A DNA stretch of 51,912 nucleotides from NCBI GenBank assembly GCA_017524665.1, contig JAFXVF010000010.1:1-51912 (forward strand). Direction: 5' to 3'. Origin of the DNA: Clostridia bacterium. Its GTDB lineage: Bacteria > Bacillota > Clostridia > TANB77 > CAG-508. Below the pieces are notes generated by a model that made no database searches, was not told where the DNA came from, and saw only the letters and a program-made list of their open reading frames with translations. Position 1 is the first letter of the stretch. Every line of letters starts with the position of its first letter. Shown here piece by piece: positions 9,543 to 20,437 of this stretch. The position numbers were made by a program, and so were the translations under genes.

Positions 9543-12185
9543 ATGAAACTATTAAAAAAGGTATTGATAATAACGCTTATATTTTTATTATGCAATAGCA
9601 TTATTTACCCTCATTATGCGGTAGAATACTTATCATGGGAATATGATTATATAGAAAGTGATATTTTACATATTACAAGTCCAACAGAAGAATTAGAAAG
9701 AGAGGGAATGAATGAAGAATCTTATTACAAACAGCTAATAGAATATGCAATAGAAAAAATATTATATGACAAATTTACTGATATAGTGGATCATAAGTCA
9801 GATGCTGATTGGCTGGATAGCTTAGTAACACCAAATTGGTTATGGTATAATACAGAGTTTATGGACAGAATAGATGAAATGTGCAGAATAAAAATGGAGA
9901 ATTCATTGGATGAACAAGAAACTCCATTCGCGAGAGATCACTATAGAGAAGCGTTACTCTGGCCTAAATTAAGGAGAACAGAGGAATACGAAGAAAGGAG
10001 AAATATTTCGCCATTTGACACATTTGAAGAAGTATATATTGCATTTGAAAAGTATACAGATGGAAAATATTATAAAGGATTTTATGAAACATCTCCAAAT
10101 ACTGGTGAGACAAGATATGTACCAAGCCTGAGAAAAAGAATGGCATATATGATAATAGAGGCATTAGATAATATAGAGGCGTTAGATAATAACGAGGGTC
10201 TAAATTGGCTATGCCAAAAAAGTTTAGAAGATTATCCATATGAGTATATGGCTTCAATTGCACAATCAATAAGAAACTCCACAACACTTTTGCCAGATCA
10301 AAAAGATAGACTGCTTAAATATCATATTGAATATTTGAAAGAAATTAAAAAAGACATTTATGAAAATAGCTATGATGCTGACTATGAAGGTGCATTAAGT
10401 AATGGCACACCAGATACAGATGGATATACCCTTGCAAATGTCAATATGTATGATGGACATTTTTTTGAAATACCAGGGAACATTACTATATACAGTGATA
10501 TGAAATGGGACTTTTTGCTTTCAAGTGATGATCCTGATCCTCATTTTCCACAATTGGCAATAGATGCGGAAGTTTTATTAAACAAGATTATAGATATTCA
10601 TTATAACACGCATATGTTTTTAAATATAGAAAGTGACGGAAGGTCTCCATATGACAGGATAGACTTTTCTAGACCTTTTTATGAACAAGAGCCGGGAACA
10701 GATACACCGGGAACAGATACACCGGGAACAGATACACCGGGAACAGATACACCGGGAACAGATACACCGGGAACAGATACACCGGGAACAGATACACCGG
10801 GAACAGATACACCAGGAACAGACACACCGGGAACAGATACACCGGGAATAGATACACCGGGAACAGACACACCGGGAACAGACACACCAGGAACAGAAAC
10901 ACCAGGCACGGACACACCGGGAACAGAAACACCAGGCACAGATACACCAGGCATAGATACACCAGTGACAGATCCAAGTATGATAATACAAGACGTAGAA
11001 AGTGAAAACGATGGATTTGTAGATAAACTATTAAAAACAGCTTTAAGCATACCGCTTATGATAAGCTGGAGTGCTGCTTTTATGTATAGCATATTATTGG
11101 CAGTAACATTTGTTTTCTTAATGATGTACATAAAACGTATGATAATGGTTTGCTTTTTAGTAATAATTGCACCACTTGCAGCACTTAGCTATTCAATAGA
11201 CAAAATGGTAAATGGCAGATCCGGGATATTAAACCAATGGTTAAAAGAATTTTTTTTCAACGTCTTTATACAATCATTACATTGCATTGTATATCTTGTA
11301 TTCGTTGGAACAGCAATGAATTTAGTATATAATTATACAAATTTAAACGGGCAATTTGGACCAAGTATTTCTAATTTTATATATGCAATAGTATGTATTT
11401 GCTGTATATTTGTTGGAGATAAAATAATAAGAACAATATTTGGATTTAATAAATCAAGCAGCTTGACAAAGAAAATGTTTGTAGGAAGCATGATAATGAC
11501 AGCAGCAAAAGACATTACAAAAATAAAACAGGCAAAAGAAGCAAGCAAAGGAGAAAGCAAAACATCTGCTCCTGCGCTAATGCCAAATGGGGAAAGCTCG
11601 GAAAGAATAATGAATGGAAAACTGAAAACACCTGCAACCACAGAAAATGAGGCTATGCATGGGACAGGCGCAAACGAAAGCCAAGGTAGCAATGAAGGGA
11701 ATAAAAGAAAACCTAGAAGTGCAGAACAAGCAAATGGTGGTGCCCAGACAAGAGGAGCGGGAGGCACAAATGCAAGAGGAAAGAATAACGCAAAGCTAAA
11801 AAATGCAATGAGAATAATATCAGACCACACACCATCGATAACAGCACAAAATTTTGGAAGAGGATATGCAAATATAGTTAAAAATGCAACACTTATAAAT
11901 CCAGTGCAAAGCAGAATAAAGAAAACAAAAGAAAAAAGAAAACCAAGTATACAAGAGCAATTTCTAATGGCAAGTAGAATATATGCACAGCAACATGGCT
12001 TAAGCGAAAGAGAATTAGACTTAAAAATACAAGCATTAAGAAAGACTAATATAAGTGACATAAGAGATAATCCAAGTGACATTATATACAGAAATTGGAT
12101 AGATGCTATGGACAAAGATTTAGAAAAAAATGGAGAGAAAAGACCAGATATTGCAATGAGAGACTACATTCGTGAAAACTTATAA
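9543..12185 (+). CDS. VirB6-like unit, C-terminal half, with GTDTP linker
   Basis: An 880-residue protein. Its signal peptide and first 380 residues are a diverged copy of the preceding gene's extracytoplasmic domain, followed by 18 GTDTP-type repeats. The membrane part starts directly at the second half of the VirB6 core ([68 protein letters not shown]). The first half ([11 protein letters not shown]...KAKYKQ) is absent. A basic, low-complexity cytoplasmic tail of about 240 residues follows (QAREAS-like, then [14 protein letters not shown] at the end). GGAGGGTGA precedes the ATG. With its upstream neighbour it appears to form one channel from two proteins (inference). No in-frame CGG. Confidence 0.75.
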   Translation: MKLLKKVLIITLIFLLCNSIIYPHYAVEYLSWEYDYIESDILHITSPTEELEREGMNEESYYKQLIEYAIEKILYDKFTDIVDHKSDADWLDSLVTPNWLWYNTEFMDRIDEMCRIKMENSLDEQETPFARDHYREALLWPKLRRTEEYEERRNISPFDTFEEVYIAFEKYTDGKYYKGFYETSPNTGETRYVPSLRKRMAYMIIEALDNIEALDNNEGLNWLCQKSLEDYPYEYMASIAQSIRNSTTLLPDQKDRLLKYHIEYLKEIKKDIYENSYDADYEGALSNGTPDTDGYTLANVNMYDGHFFEIPGNITIYSDMKWDFLLSSDDPDPHFPQLAIDAEVLLNKIIDIHYNTHMFLNIESDGRSPYDRIDFSRPFYEQEPGTDTPGTDTPGTDTPGTDTPGTDTPGTDTPGTDTPGTDTPGTDTPGTDTPGIDTPGTDTPGTDTPGTETPGTDTPGTETPGTDTPGIDTPVTDPSMIIQDVESENDGFVDKLLKTALSIPLMISWSAAFMYSILLAVTFVFLMMYIKRMIMVCFLVIIAPLAALSYSIDKMVNGRSGILNQWLKEFFFNVFIQSLHCIVYLVFVGTAMNLVYNYTNLNGQFGPSISNFIYAIVCICCIFVGDKIIRTIFGFNKSSSLTKKMFVGSMIMTAAKDITKIKQAKEASKGESKTSAPALMPNGESSERIMNGKLKTPATTENEAMHGTGANESQGSNEGNKRKPRSAEQANGGAQTRGAGGTNARGKNNAKLKNAMRIISDHTPSITAQNFGRGYANIVKNATLINPVQSRIKKTKEKRKPSIQEQFLMASRIYAQQHGLSERELDLKIQALRKTNISDIRDNPSDIIYRNWIDAMDKDLEKNGEKRPDIAMRDYIRENL
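10695..10964 (+). repeat. 18 tandem 15-bp units encoding [15 protein letters not shown]
   Basis: Unit ggaacagatacaccg, near-identical at the 5' end and more diverged at the 3' end. All units are in frame, so copy number can vary without breaking the gene. The out-of-frame ccg|gga junctions contain CGG but not as a codon. Confidence 0.95.
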
Positions 12186-12218
12186 ATATAAATATTATAA
12201 AGTAATAAAGGAGGGAAT

Positions 12219-14586
12219 ATGAAAAAAATATTAAAAAAATTTCTAGTAATTGCAATGTTTTTTACAATGTGCATTAATTACATATTCCCGATTTATGTAT
12301 ATGCTGAAAGCGATTTTGACGACGTACAATACTATATTGTATCATCTGATGCTGGTAATGGAAGAAAAACTATAACAGGAGTTCTAGAAATAAATAGAGA
12401 AAAAGTACTAAATGTAAGTGGAGAGATTAGAGTTAACACGGAAAACGCGATAGAAGACTATGAAACATTTTATACAAACCTTGTAACTGAATATTTTAAT
12501 TTAAGGCTAAGAATGGCAATAATACACTGGATGGATGCTAATGGGGGAGAACTTAGCTTGCAAGTTGCTGGTGACAGGCTAGAAGAAATAGCTTTAAGAG
12601 GAAGAGATGGGCTATTTGGAGACTTATTTCATATGTACCAAAGTAATTACAATAATTTTGACGTAGCGTCTCTTAGACTTACAGAACTAAAAGCGGACGA
12701 TCCTTTTATGTATTTAATTGTATCACGCCATAAAGAACAAACATATAAAAACATTGAACCAATAATTATAGGTTACGTTAATAATCAAGATAATATTAGA
12801 CAAATTATACATGATACACTTGAGAACTTAGAAGAGCGTATAGAAGAATACGGAGAAATACCGCAAATTGAAGATCTGGAAGTTGCAGGAACAGAATTAG
12901 GACAACAGCATTTAGAAGATCGTGAAAGAACGCTTTATGATAATACAACAATTGGACAAATAGACCCAATAAATGAGTTCAACTCTGGACCATTAGACGC
13001 AATTTTGGGAATTTTACTATATCCATTAAAGCTTAATTTTGTTATGCCAGCAATAATGCTTAATTTTGCACTATCTGCAGTTGGAGGTCCAAATACTACT
13101 GTTGAGACCATCTTTTTTAACAACGTAGAACTTACAAAAATTAATGTATTTGAACCATCGGATCAAGGTCCTGTGCAATTAATTAGAGATTCTATTGCAA
13201 GTTTCTATATAGCATTTAGAAACTTAGCAATTGCAATGTCTCTTGTTTCACTAATATATATAGGCATACGTATGGCAATTTCCAGTGTGGCAGAAGACAA
13301 AGCAAGATATAAACAATTATTAATAAACTGGGTAGTTGGATTTGCACTTATCTTTGTATTACACTTTATAATTATAATTATGCTAACAGCTAATGACATG
13401 TTAATAAAGGCAATTGGAGATGGAACCGTCAACAATACAAGATATATGACCACATTGCAACGTCAAGTATGGTACATACCGTTAACTATAAGCTTTTCTT
13501 CACTATTTATGTATTGCATACTTCTTGTAATATCATTAGTGTTTTTAATCAGATATATAAAACGTATGCTTACAGTTTCGTTCCTCATTACAATCTCTCC
13601 ACTAGTATGTGTAACATATGCTGTAGACAAAGTGGGAAATAATAAAGCAGAAATTTTAAACACATGGCTTAGAGAATTTCTGTATAATGTGCTTATACAG
13701 CCATTTCATTGCATTATTTATGCTGTATTAATAGGCATAGCCATGAAACTTGTAAGCAGGACTGCAGACTTTGGAGGAATGCTGTATGCAGTTATATTAA
13801 CGTTAAGCATATTTAGTGTAGAAAAACTGATAAAAGAAATATTTGGATTTAAATCCTCTACATTGTCGGAAAAAGTTGCGATTCTTGCTATTGCAAGTAA
13901 GACAATAAGTACAGCAAAACAAATTGGAGCAATGAAGGGATCTGCTAATGACAGGCGTGCAAAGAAACAACAAACAGAAGTAGATAACAAAGTTGGAGGA
14001 TTAATAAATGCTGGAGAAGGTAAATTAGATGCAAACGAAATAGCTCGTCTAAGAATGAATGCAGAGGAACATAGTAGAGAAAATACGAGTAGCAGTCCAA
14101 AAGGAGGCATCTTACGGAAAAGCAAAAGTTATCGGCAATAAAGCAAAAGCTATCGGCAATAAAGCTAAAGCCGTTAGAACAAATACTAGAAGAAGAATTA
14201 GAAATTCTCCACCTAAAGTTAAAAAAGCAATTAGGATGTACACAGGCTTACTAGGAAAAACTACTTTATATAGCCCAATAAGGAAAAAAATAAACAAAAC
14301 GAGAAGAGACAGAAGAGCTTCTCACAATTTGAATGATAGAGATATAGCAATAGGAATGGCACAACGTTATAGAGAAGGAATCAATCCAAATATGTCTAAT
14401 GAGGAACTAGCACGTGAATACGAAAGAGTACAAGAGGCAGGAGCAAAAGGAGAAAGTTTAAGTGCAAAAGAACAAGCATTCTTTATTGAAATGCAGGCTG
14501 TGAAGGCACAGCTTCACTTAAGCGACCAAGAAATCCAAGACGCAATAATATATGGAAGCGGACAAAATAGAAGATGGAGAAAGTAG
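12219..14586 (+). CDS. VirB6-like polytopic membrane protein with long basic tail, one CGGN site
   Basis: About 788 residues read through CGGA at 14115. Signal peptide (1-30, ending VYAES), an extracytoplasmic domain of about 220 residues, then a complete VirB6-like core at about 255-550: NEFNSGPLDAILGILLYPLK, TVETIFFNNVELT, DSIASFYIAFRNLAIA, YIGIRMA, KARYKQLLINWVVGFALIF, YIKRMLTVSFLITISPLV, WLREFLYNVLIQPFHCIIY, IKEIFGFKS. After the site the tail holds repeats of GNKAKA followed by a basic helical region (RRRIRNSPPKVKK...) ending SGQNRRWRK*. GGAGGG precedes ATG 12219. This is the best intact reference for the family in the window. It probably acts as a T4SS inner-membrane channel subunit; its partner is not known. 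Confidence 0.78.
14115..14118 (+). other. CGGA quadruplet, +1 recoding site 7
   Basis: In-frame CGG; zero frame stops at 14139-14141. The +1 reading gives PKGGIL-[G]-KAKVIGNKAKAIGNK. The quadruplet sits where the following two repeats have Gly (I-GNKAKA), so glycine is the expected residue. An AGGAGG lies ten bases upstream, but no other site shares this, so it is unlikely to be a required stimulator. Confidence 0.87.
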
Positions 14587-14600
14587 GTAGGTGATATAAT

Positions 14601-17600
14601 ATGGCTGAAAAAAAATCAACTTCAGATAAAATACAACAGCTAGGATCAACAATTGCAAATATAGCAAAAATGGCGAAGCATTTGGCTAACCCTGTAATAT
14701 TTTGGACTGTTGTAATTATACTTATTATTATATTACTTATAGGAATAATTGGATTTTTTGTAGCGATTGCTGGTAAAATAGCAGGATTTATAACTCAACT
14801 TACAGACAAATTGTTACACTCAAGCGATGTTGGAATAACCGTAAAAGATGACGACATAAAAAATTTATGCGAATATATAGAATCAATGGGATACGACCTT
14901 GAAGGTTACGGGTTTGTGGAAGAAATAACAAGAGATAAAGAACCAACTTATGATCAAATTGAATATGATGGGGCAGAAAAGCAACCTACGAAGGGGGAAC
15001 TAAAGAGTGTAAAAAGCAAATATCTAACAGCATATTTAATTGCTGAGAAAAAGACATATTTGATATCAAACGTAAGTAGCAGTGAATTACAAAGTGATTT
15101 AGCGATAGTTGGAAAAAATTTATTAATCCCACTTTACTATGCTGCATTTTGGGAGGAAGACAGTTTTTACCAACAAAAAGTAAAGGCTATAAAAGATGAA
15201 GCTACGCAAAGACTTAATGCTGCCTCTATGCTTATTCAAATTTCAAACACGACTTTTGAGCAATTGTGGCCAACTTCTAAAAAAACACCTGAAGGAACAA
15301 TTTTTGAACAAGGAATTAACGAGATGTATGATTATGATGCAGAATCAAAAACATATAAAATACGTCCAACTTATAAATTGACAGAGACAGAAAATGGCCA
15401 TGCAATAAACACATATGATGAAATAAACGCTGAGGACCTAAGAGAATCCATAGGTGGAATGTTTTTGGGACACCAAATAGCTCCACTGTTTTATGATTTT
15501 AACACTGCAGGTATTTTGCAAACATTGGGAACCATTTGGGATACTTTTTGGGGGCAGTTTACTAATCCACTTTTATTAATTGGATCAGTTCTTGATCAAT
15601 ATAATGTTGCTAATGCTAATTCAACGGCTGCAACACATGCTTTTATACAAATGGCTACAAACCAAGACTCAGAAGAAGCAAAAGCAGGCATGAGATGCCT
15701 TTACCTTTATGCAAAAAAATTTATGGGAGCTATGGATGATGAAAGTAAAGGGGTATACACTACCTATTTGGAAATAAATACAATTAAACTAACAGCTGGA
15801 GAAACAGGATACTTAACAGCAAATAAAGGAATGATTTATATAGAAGGAGCTGAAGAGGCTGGACATGTTAAACTTACAGAATTATTTGATGTACCAGATA
15901 AGTATACATTCGAAGTAGACGAAGAATCTAGAGCATTAATTATAAAAACTCATTATGGAACTGAAAATGGTGGTGGAGGAAGTATTGGAGTTGCTCTTGG
16001 TTTGGGCAACTACAGCAGATACATGTTTTCACTAAATAATGTATTAACAAAATATGGAAAACCAGTTGAATTTATGATTGCTGTACATACTTCAACTATG
16101 GCTCCAGACTTCGCATATAAACTTGCAACATCTCCTGAAGTAGACACGACAGTGCATTTAAAAACTTTTGAAACAGGTGCTACATTTACTATTGTAGATG
16201 ATAAAAGAAGCAATAACTCTATAGAAGCGATAATAGATGACTTATATACAACAACAGATGAAGAAGCAAACAGATTGAGTATATTGAAAAATATGACTTT
16301 TCAAACATCTGGAAAGAACGTCCTTACAGACCTTGCTGATACATATGCAGAAGGATATAGTGAAAGCAACTTAAAGAATATAGCAGATAGAATCAAATCA
16401 GGAGAACTAACACTAACGCCACCAATAGAAACAAATGAAAAAAGTGACGAACAAATATATAGTGATATAAAAAGACGCATATCTTCTACAATAAGAACAA
16501 GACTTGTTAATGCAAAATCAATAGAGGCGTTTTTCAGCCTTTGCGATAGACTGGGAAATAACCAAGAAAAGGTATTTGACAAACCATCAAGTAATGGCCA
16601 AAGTTTGAAATCCGCGGGAGGTAAAATAGAAAGCCTTAAAAATATTAAACTTACTACTATTCTAGGTTTTGACTGTACATATAATGACATTTGGAAAAGA
16701 GACCGGATCAAATTTTGACAAAACAACACTCAAAGCTGCTCTTGGAAGAATTAATGGCCATGATAAAATATATCAACCATATATCAAACAAGTAGAGCAT
16801 CATTGGTACAGAAACCAATATTTTACTAATATAGAAAATGACTTATTTAGTCTAAAACAAGCAGCTAAATTAGCTATTACAAATGTATATACCATTTTAT
16901 ATCCTGATGAGATGAATCCAACAGAAGAGTCAGATGAAATTCAGCCTAAGTTTAGAGAGCTAAAGGAAAAGCATGAACAAATAGAGAGTCAAACAACAGC
17001 ACAAGGAGTAATGAGCATTATAAATAGCATAAAGGCAAGCCTTACAATACCAGAAGAAAAACAAGAAGAGATAGATAAAGAGTTTAATAGCTTGGAAAAT
17101 AACGAATTTATTGGAAGCGCATATAAATTAATAGCTAATCCAGCTCCAACATTTGTTGAAACAAGTGTTGTATACTCACATTTTGATAAGAATATGAAAG
17201 ATGACTGGGGAGAACAAACTAAAAACATAATACAAGCATCTACAATAAGAGAAGAATGGGATGAAACATTAGAGCAGATACATAACCCTCTTTTTATAGA
17301 CAACTCACAATATATTAGAAGCTGGCTGAAAGACAAGTATTATATTTTTGATGGAAGTACAGATAATGATACAGATAGCGAAAATGCTAATGGAACTACA
17401 ACGGCGAGATCCGTAAATGCAAAGAAAAAAGCAGAAGGAAAACAATATATAAATGGTGCACATGCTTTAGAAGCTCTCAAAGAACAAATGGATCAAGCAA
17501 CATATAGATCAGATATGCAGTATTTACTAAGGGATATAATTGAACTATGCGAAGATTTTGAATTTGATCTTATAAATACCGAAGCACAACCAAGAAAAAC

Positions 17601-18918
17601 AATGCAAAACATACTACCTGACTATGTTCCATACACACCATGGCCATCTACTTATGAAAAAAATGAAACAAATACCACAAAAATGATCTTAAAAACAAAC
17701 AGCACTCATAGGCTAGTAGCTCCTGCAACAGGAACTATAACATCTAAAACAGAAAAAGGTGTAGAAATTGAATTTACAGACACATTAAATTTTGGAATAA
17801 CAATGAAAATTGAAGCAGAGGCCGGTAGTATAAATATAAATGGAGTAGTTGGATCAACTGTTGCAGAAGGAAACGAGATAGGCTCCATTTCACCGAGTGA
17901 TGGAATAGTAATAATTAAACTACAATTATTTAATGCAACCAAGCAAATTTTAAAAGCAGAAGATTACATGACGGTTAATTCAAAAACATACAATGATTTA
18001 ACAGATGAGGAAAGAGCTTTATTATTATTTATGATTAAATCAGAAATACCAAACAGCGCAAGCGATAATAATACGCTTATAAAGGAAGTTGGTTTAGCAA
18101 ATGTTGTATTTAACAGAATAGCATCACCTTATTATAAAAATGAAACAAATATAAGATCTGTAATAGGTACTAGGGCATCAGCGGCAGAACACGGTTTTGT
18201 TTTAACAGCAAATAACTTTGGATCATTCTCTCAAGAAACTGAATTAACAAATGAAGACAAAAACAACACAAAGTATTCAATAATGGCTGCATTAAATGGC
18301 TTAGATATTACAAAAGAATATACTGTGTTAGGTGCAACGAATTATTTAGCCTGCAGAGATTTAGCTATAGCAACTGAATGGTATGAAAACGCAGATGCAT
18401 ATGATAGCGCAAAAGATAAATTTAAGACAAAAATGGAAATAGAAAGACATGGCTCAACTGCAGATAGTTCAAGTTCATCGCAAGACTTAACTGTAACTTT
18501 TGGTGTTACAAATGCAGAATATTATGAATTCTTAAGTAACATAGTGAGCATGAAAATCGATGAAGTTATATACCAACTAAATATAAAGAGATATAACAGA
18601 GGAATAGCAGAATTCGATGAGTTAAAAGAAAAATTTAAAAATGCAAAAAAGGAAATAACAGATTACTATAACGAAGCAACTTTTATGGATGAATGTGGAG
18701 GACTAAAAAGAATAAACGAGGATACTGCAAAAATAGTATATGAGATTGTAAAAAGCAATTTATCACAACAAATAAAAGATTCCACAATAATTGATAAATT
18801 TACTTTAACAGTAAATAGCAATTATGTAGTAAAATGGCAATTTGAATATACGGTAGGCGAAAATGGAGAGATAACTTCAGATATTATTGTAAATCGTGAG
18901 CCAATTGAAAATTATTAA
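14601..18918 (+). CDS. Giant membrane-anchored protein with degenerate M23-like and SleB-like wall hydrolase regions, one CGGN site
   Basis: About 1438 residues read through CGGA at 16704. One hydrophobic segment at about 32-62 anchors it; there is no cleavable signal. The middle is unrecognised. Near 1033-1120 the sequence HRLVAPATGTITSKTEKG...GSTVAEGNEIG resembles the beta core of M23/lysostaphin peptidases but lacks the catalytic histidines. Near 1135-1265, LLLFMIKSEIPNS, VGLANVVFNRIASPYY, IRSVIG and AALNGLDITKEYTVLGATNYL match the layout of SleB-type (Hydrolase_2) cell wall hydrolases, with Glu of SEIP as candidate catalytic residue. It starts 14 bases after the VirB6-like gene, so it is probably the wall-remodelling component of the same machine. 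The domain calls are from motif memory, not a profile search. Confidence 0.6.
16704..16707 (+). other. CGGA quadruplet, +1 recoding site 8
   Basis: In-frame CGG; zero frame stops at 16716-16718 after RIKF. The +1 reading gives IWKRD-[G]-SNFDKTTLKAALG and stays open for 737 more codons. Confidence 0.87.
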
Positions 18919-18938
18919 TAAAGATAGGAGAGAAGCAA

Positions 18939-19448
18939 GTGAAAAAAGAAAAAAATAAAAACAAAATAATTAAAAAAATTATTATTATTTTGGCAATACT
19001 AATTGTAGCCTTGCTTCTCACTATATTGTTTTTAAAAAATAATATAAAAGATAATGAAGAAGTAATTATTATTTCTCAAGAAGAAAGAGAAGAATCAATA
19101 ACAAATTATGTAAGACCAAGAGGAGAGGCAGAAAGAACTAAAACATATATTGCAGAGTTTCTGAAACACTTGGAAAGAGAAGAGTATTCTTTAGCATATG
19201 AAAAGCTACACCCTGATTTTAGACAAAAGTTTTTTAAAACAGAAAATTCATTTGTTTCTTATGCAAGAAGAAATTATTCAAATTCAATAGCAGTTACATA
19301 TGAAAATACAGAAAGATATGGTAAGTATTATATTTTAAGCCTTGACATTACAAATTTAGACGGAATGTGTAATGAAGTAAAACAAAAATATATAATACAA
19401 GAAAATGGAATAAATGATTATTATATTTCATTTCAAGTACAATTATAA
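18939..19448 (+). CDS. Small membrane-anchored protein, possible VirB8/NTF2-like subunit
   Basis: A 169-residue protein: basic N-terminus, one transmembrane segment (about 12-32), and an outer domain with helix-rich YIAEFLKHLEREEYSLAYEKLHPDFRQ followed by beta strands. This order (anchor, helix, sheet, about 110 residues) is that of NTF2-fold proteins, including VirB8 and Gram-positive TcpC, but I see no diagnostic motif. GTG start at 18939 with AGGAG (18926-18930) upstream. It sits 20 bases after the wall-hydrolase gene and 25 before a similar but longer protein. Confidence 0.5.
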   Translation: MKKEKNKNKIIKKIIIILAILIVALLLTILFLKNNIKDNEEVIIISQEEREESITNYVRPRGEAERTKTYIAEFLKHLEREEYSLAYEKLHPDFRQKFFKTENSFVSYARRNYSNSIAVTYENTERYGKYYILSLDITNLDGMCNEVKQKYIIQENGINDYYISFQVQL

Positions 19449-19473
19449 AATAGATTTCTAAAAGGGGTGTAAA

Positions 19474-20427
19474 ATGTTTACAAAGTTAAGATTATCTATT
19501 GGAAAGTTTATAAGAGAAAACAAATGGAAAGTTATAGTTGCTTTGATTGTTTGGGCAGTATTAATAGCAATTAGCACTGTACTTACAAATATGAAAGTAG
19601 AAATGCCAATTACCACATACACCCCATTTGAGCCAATAATAGAAAACGGCGAAACAATGCCTTCTAAATGGCAGAAAACAATTGAAAATATGATAGATGA
19701 ATATATAGAATATTGCAATAAAAAAGAGTATGAGAAGGCCTATGACATGATAAGTGAATCATGTAAGGAAGAAGTTTATCCGACTTTAGATAATTTTAAA
19801 TCATATGTGGACTATGTATTTAGTAAAAAAAGACTGTATTCTATACAAAACTATTCAAACCATGACGGAATATACATATTTAGAATAAGAATATTTGAGA
19901 ACATCATGGAAACAGGACTTACTTTTAGTGAAGACTTTAAGTATTTTGAAGAGAAGTTCACATTTAAAGAGGATGGAGGAAAGCTCCTTATGGGAATAAA
20001 AGGATTCATAGGCGAAGAAAAAGTAAGCGGACTTTACGAAGACAAGTACATAAAAATAACAGTAGAAAATAATAATGTAACTTATGAACAAGAGTCGTAT
20101 ACAATAAGAATTCAAAATAAGACAGAACATATTATAGTTTTAGCAGATAGCCAAACTACAGATAATGAAATACAGTTGGAAACAGAAAATGATATAATAA
20201 ATAGAACATTTAAAGACAACAAAGTTGAGAATATTTACTTAAACGCAAAAGAGAGCAACACATTTACAATTACATTTAATAAGTTTTATGACGAAGGAGT
20301 AAAAGCAACAGGAATTATATTTAATCAAATTAAAATACTTCGATCATATAGTGGACAAGGGGAGGCAACTGATGAAGAGCTAGAAGGTGCAGTCGATTTG
20401 TACAGTATTACAATGCCAATACAGTAA
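19474..20427 (+). CDS. Membrane-anchored protein, second possible VirB8/NTF2-like subunit
   Basis: 317 residues. One transmembrane segment (about 20-38) is followed by an outer region beginning with the same style of helix as its neighbour (IDEYIEYCNKKEYEKAYDMIS), then a beta-rich C-terminal half of about 140 residues (YIKITVENNNVTYE...). The two adjacent genes could be a diverged duplication of an NTF2-like assembly factor, as in the VirB8 family; this is inference from layout only. The upstream AAAGGGGTGT is a usable ribosome binding site. It precedes the last VirB6-like gene by 10 bases. Confidence 0.45.
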   Translation: MFTKLRLSIGKFIRENKWKVIVALIVWAVLIAISTVLTNMKVEMPITTYTPFEPIIENGETMPSKWQKTIENMIDEYIEYCNKKEYEKAYDMISESCKEEVYPTLDNFKSYVDYVFSKKRLYSIQNYSNHDGIYIFRIRIFENIMETGLTFSEDFKYFEEKFTFKEDGGKLLMGIKGFIGEEKVSGLYEDKYIKITVENNNVTYEQESYTIRIQNKTEHIIVLADSQTTDNEIQLETENDIINRTFKDNKVENIYLNAKESNTFTITFNKFYDEGVKATGIIFNQIKILRSYSGQGEATDEELEGAVDLYSITMPIQ

Positions 20428-20437
20428 GAAAGGGGAT

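Noticed and set aside
8752..10964. CRISPR array or similar in the tandem repeats at 8752-8922 and 10695-10964
   Set aside because: The units are contiguous 6-15 bp coding repeats in frame, with no spacers.
10620..11131. Minus-strand open frames across the GTDTP repeats
   Set aside because: All three antisense frames are open only because of the 15-bp periodicity, and none has a ribosome binding site or a sensible composition.
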